In this document: positions 3,914 to 6,492 of the stretch, in pieces
Layout: each line of letters opens with the position of its first letter
Numbering within the stretch: position 1 is the first letter of the stretch
Source of the DNA: Spirochaetota bacterium
Lineage (GTDB): Bacteria > Spirochaetota > UBA12135 > COTS27
Assembly (NCBI GenBank): GCA_030621685.1
Contig: JAUXHF010000117.1
Coordinates: 1-6,492, forward strand
Direction: 5' to 3'
Length of the DNA: 6,492 bases
The notes under the pieces: model-generated
The model's input: the letters and a program-made list of their open reading frames with translations, nothing else
What the model was told of the DNA's origin: nothing
Databases searched by the model: none
Made by a program: the position numbers and the translations under genes

Positions 3914-6492
3914 TTGTCTCAACAAGTTGCTGTAGGAAAAAAACCATTAAAAAAAAAGAGGCCTGTTCCTAATACTTTTGCGGAAGTATTTTCAAAGGAA
4001 AAGTATGCTCGTGATTCACACAATCGAATCAAGCTTATTAAATACGATAGGGAGCATGGTCTTTTTAAAATAAATGCGATTCAGCTAGAAAGTTTCAGTG
4101 ACTTTTTTCAAGATGATGTCGAGCCGCTCAAACGTAGCGATGCAGGCTTGGAGCAGCTTTTTCGAAGCACCTTCCCATCGGAGTCTAGTGATGGGAATGT
4201 CCGCATTGAATACTCTCATTACACGGTAGGCGAAAAAATATATACCGTTGATGAAGCGGTAGAAAAAGATTTAAGTTATGTTGTTCCGCTAAAGGCAACC
4301 ATTCGGCTTTTCTTGAAAGTTACGGGCGAGGTAAAAGAACAAGAGATTTTCATTTGTGATATGCCCTACATGACTGATAGAGGTACCTTTATTATTAATG
4401 GTGCTGAGCGTGTGGTCGTCTCGCAAATTCACAGAAGCCCGGGGGTTGTTTTTAATTACAATGCACGTTTGGCTATCTATCATTCAAGGCTTATTCCCAA
4501 CAAAGGTCCTTGGCTTGAATTCGAAATTATCCGTGACGTGTTTTACGCTAGGATAGATCGCAAGGGTAGAATTCTTTTAAGCACTTTTATTGCTGCCTTA
4601 GGAATAGAAACAAAAGAAAAAATTATAGAACTCTTTTTTGAAAAAGAGAGCTACTCTTTGCATTACAGCACATCAAAAAAGAAAAAAGATCAAATTATTC
4701 AAGATCTTAGCGAAAGAAGACTGTACAGCAATGTTATGGCTTCACAGGGAAAAGGTGCTGCTAAGAAAGAGAAGCCTGCGGCAGAAGATGAAGATGAAAG
4801 CGGAATTCTTCTTTACGCCGGAAGCCGATTAAGCCCCGAGAGTATTGAAATTATGCTTGAGCATAAAATTGGTAGCATCTTGCTGATAAGCGAGGAAAGC
4901 TATGTGAAAAATGCTCCTATCATCAATGCTATCGACAAAGAAGTGGTTTGGCCGAATCAAACCATGGCTTGCAAAACTGTATACAATGTTATTAAGGAAA
5001 GCCAATCTGCTTCAACAAGGTTAGCTTTAAAAGAGATAGTCCCTTGTTTCAATTGCATAAACTGTGAGCATCAATGGATAGATGTCGACTTCATTCATGT
5101 GCTAGCCTGCCCAGAATGCGGCCAGAAAGCTATTGAGCGTATTGATAATTCTCTCTTTTTTAAAGAGAGCAATTATAGCTTAGGGGATGTTGGTCGATAT
5201 AAAATTAATAAAAAATTTGGAACGAACATAGAAGTGCTTTCTTTGTGCATAGAAGATATTATTAATACAATTAAGCAACTTTTGAAAACGAAGAACGGTG
5301 ATGTGCCACTAGATGATATCGACCATCTAGGAAATAGGCGAGTTCGCTCTGTAGGCGAACAACTTGTCAATCACCTAAAAACATCTTTTGTTAGAATGGA
5401 GCGATTGGCGAAGGATAGAATTGCTATTCAGAGTCACAGTGCGCTTACGCCGCAATCTGTGCTATCGTTTAAGCCTGTGGCAGCTGGCGTGAAAGAATTT
5501 TTTGGAACTTCGCAACTTTCGCAGTTCATGGATCAGGTGAATCCACTATCCTCTGTAGCGCATAAAAGGCGGGTGAGCGGACTGGGGCCGGGCGGGCTTA
5601 CTCGGGAGCGCGCCGGCTTTGAGGTGCGAGATATTCACTACACGCATTATTCAAGACTTTGTCTTATTGAGACTCCCGAGGGTCCTAATATTGGGCTTAT
5701 TGTTTCTTTGGCAGCGTTTGCTAGGATCAACCCCTACGGATTCATTGAATCGCCGTATTATAAGGTGAAAAAAGGAAAGGTAACGAATACGATAGAATTT
5801 CTTTCGGCGATTGAAGAGGATAGGTATCGGATAGCTCCGTTTAGCGTGGGCAATGATGAGCGGGAGAACGCCGGGCCTAAAGGCAGTTTAAAGGTAGCAC
5901 GATATCGTGGGAATTACCTTACGCTGCCTATGGAAAAAATTGATTATGTCGATATTGCTGCGAATCAAATTGTTTCGCTCTCAGCTTCTCTTATACCTTT
6001 TCTAGAACACGATGATGCTAACCGTGCGCTTATGGGCTGTAATATGATGCGCCAGGCTGTGCCTTTATTGTTTCCGCATGCGCCAGTAGTGGGTACTGGC
6101 TTAGAGGGTCCTGTGGCAGCTGAATCTGGGTATGCTCTTAGGGCCTTAGAGGCTGGCACGGTTAGTATTGTTGACAATGAGAAAATAGAGATTATTTATA
6201 AAAAAGATTTTGTTCATACGTATCGGCTACGAAAGTCTGGGCGCAACAATCAAGATACGTTTTTTAATCAGCGGCCAATTGTCCATTTGGGAGACAAAGT
6301 GATTAAAGGGCAGGTGCTTACCAGCAGCGGGGCTATAGATGGCCATGGCGAATTAGCACTTGGTCAAAACGTACTTACGGCCTTCATGCCTTGGGAAGGC
6401 TATAATTTTGAAGATGCCATCGTCATGAGCGAGGAGCTTTTGAAGGAAGACGTCTATACTTCTATTCATATAGAGGTGTTTGAAGTTGAAGC
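3914..6492 (+). CDS. rpoB: DNA-directed RNA polymerase beta subunit, N-terminal 859 residues (cut by window end)
   Basis: RpoB forms half of the RNA polymerase catalytic cleft and the rifampicin pocket. The frame is open from TTG 3914 to the window edge. A lysine-rich N-terminal stretch about 25 residues longer than in E. coli precedes INAIQLESF (53-61). The protrusion and lobe follow with GTFIINGAERVVVSQIHRSPG, then a K/E-rich linker (277-296). A cysteine-rich insertion (378-402) precedes the conserved FFKESNYSLGDVGRYKIN. Next come DDIDHLGNRRVRSVGE and the rifampicin cluster GTSQLSQFMDQVNPL starting at G531 (E. coli G507), with S555 for E. coli S531. LEHDDANRALMG and NFEDA (831-835; E833 and D834 match E. 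coli E813 and D814) follow. Substitutions at near-universal sites include S580 (E. coli G556), L584 (E. coli P560) and TSSG in place of ADGP before GELALGQN. No frameshift is seen. rpoC would be expected downstream. Confidence 0.97.
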   Translation, partial: MSQQVAVGKKPLKKKRPVPNTFAEVFSKEKYARDSHNRIKLIKYDREHGLFKINAIQLESFSDFFQDDVEPLKRSDAGLEQLFRSTFPSESSDGNVRIEYSHYTVGEKIYTVDEAVEKDLSYVVPLKATIRLFLKVTGEVKEQEIFICDMPYMTDRGTFIINGAERVVVSQIHRSPGVVFNYNARLAIYHSRLIPNKGPWLEFEIIRDVFYARIDRKGRILLSTFIAALGIETKEKIIELFFEKESYSLHYSTSKKKKDQIIQDLSERRLYSNVMASQGKGAAKKEKPAAEDEDESGILLYAGSRLSPESIEIMLEHKIGSILLISEESYVKNAPIINAIDKEVVWPNQTMACKTVYNVIKESQSASTRLALKEIVPCFNCINCEHQWIDVDFIHVLACPECGQKAIERIDNSLFFKESNYSLGDVGRYKINKKFGTNIEVLSLCIEDIINTIKQLLKTKNGDVPLDDIDHLGNRRVRSVGEQLVNHLKTSFVRMERLAKDRIAIQSHSALTPQSVLSFKPVAAGVKEFFGTSQLSQFMDQVNPLSSVAHKRRVSGLGPGGLTRERAGFEVRDIHYTHYSRLCLIETPEGPNIGLIVSLAAFARINPYGFIESPYYKVKKGKVTNTIEFLSAIEEDRYRIAPFSVGNDERENAGPKGSLKVARYRGNYLTLPMEKIDYVDIAANQIVSLSASLIPFLEHDDANRALMGCNMMRQAVPLLFPHAPVVGTGLEGPVAAESGYALRALEAGTVSIVDNEKIEIIYKKDFVHTYRLRKSGRNNQDTFFNQRPIVHLGDKVIKGQVLTSSGAIDGHGELALGQNVLTAFMPWEGYNFEDAIVMSEELLKEDVYTSIHIEVFEVE
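5045..5119 (+). other. Zinc-ribbon-like five-cysteine insertion in the RpoB lobe
   Basis: Residues 378-402 of RpoB read C-x2-C-x2-C-x14-C-x2-C (C378, C381, C384, C399, C402), with H386 nearby. The two knuckles CINC and CPECG resemble a rubredoxin-like zinc ribbon. In E. coli and Leptospira this place carries a conserved RPGEP/RQGEP-type motif and a short helix before the LFFS segment. Here that motif reads KESQSAST, and about 30 extra residues follow before LFFKESNYSLGDVGRYKIN. Flanking beta sequence on both sides remains in register, so this is an in-frame insertion. Metal binding is inferred from spacing only. Confidence 0.7.

Overview
The window holds a classic bacterial transcription/translation gene block, all on the + strand: tRNA-Trp, secE, nusG, rplK (L11), rplA (L1), rplJ (L10), rplL (L7/L12) and the first 859 codons of rpoB, which runs off the right edge. 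The gene order is the conserved one. The protein sequences, especially RpoB, resemble those of spirochaetes most closely from memory, but the RpoB also departs from near-universal residues at several places. I therefore read the source as a divergent, moderately AT-rich bacterium, tentatively spirochaete-like; no search was possible to confirm this.

Layout: bases 1-23 carry nothing I can assign. tRNA-Trp (24-96) is followed by a 91-base spacer with a direct repeat, then secE (188-490) and nusG (502-1062). A 46-base spacer with a palindrome that overlaps the Shine-Dalgarno (SD) leads into rplK (1109-1537) and rplA (1578-2270, GTG start). Only 32 bases separate rplA from rplJ, part of them a 13-base tandem duplication. 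rplJ (2303-3073) is far longer than normal because of a repeat-built tail. A 151-base structured spacer precedes rplL (3225-3599). A 314-base spacer with a terminator-like hairpin and another 13-base tandem duplication precedes rpoB (from 3914, TTG start).

How the genes work together: SecE is part of the SecYEG protein-export channel. NusG links RNA polymerase to elongation control. L11, L1, L10 and L7/L12 build the two mobile stalks and the GTPase-associated centre of the 50S subunit. RpoB is the RNA polymerase beta subunit. The weak terminator between rplL and rpoB fits partial read-through, which would make ribosomal protein in excess of polymerase.

Most unusual points: (1) a ~98-residue C-terminal extension on L10 made of three near-identical repeats; (2) a five-cysteine, zinc-ribbon-like insertion in the RpoB beta lobe where other bacteria carry a conserved RPGEP-type motif; (3) an extra C-terminal hydrophobic segment in SecE; (4) two independent exact 13-base tandem duplications in spacers, one of which duplicates the rplA stop codon. 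No mobile element, CRISPR array or defence gene is visible.
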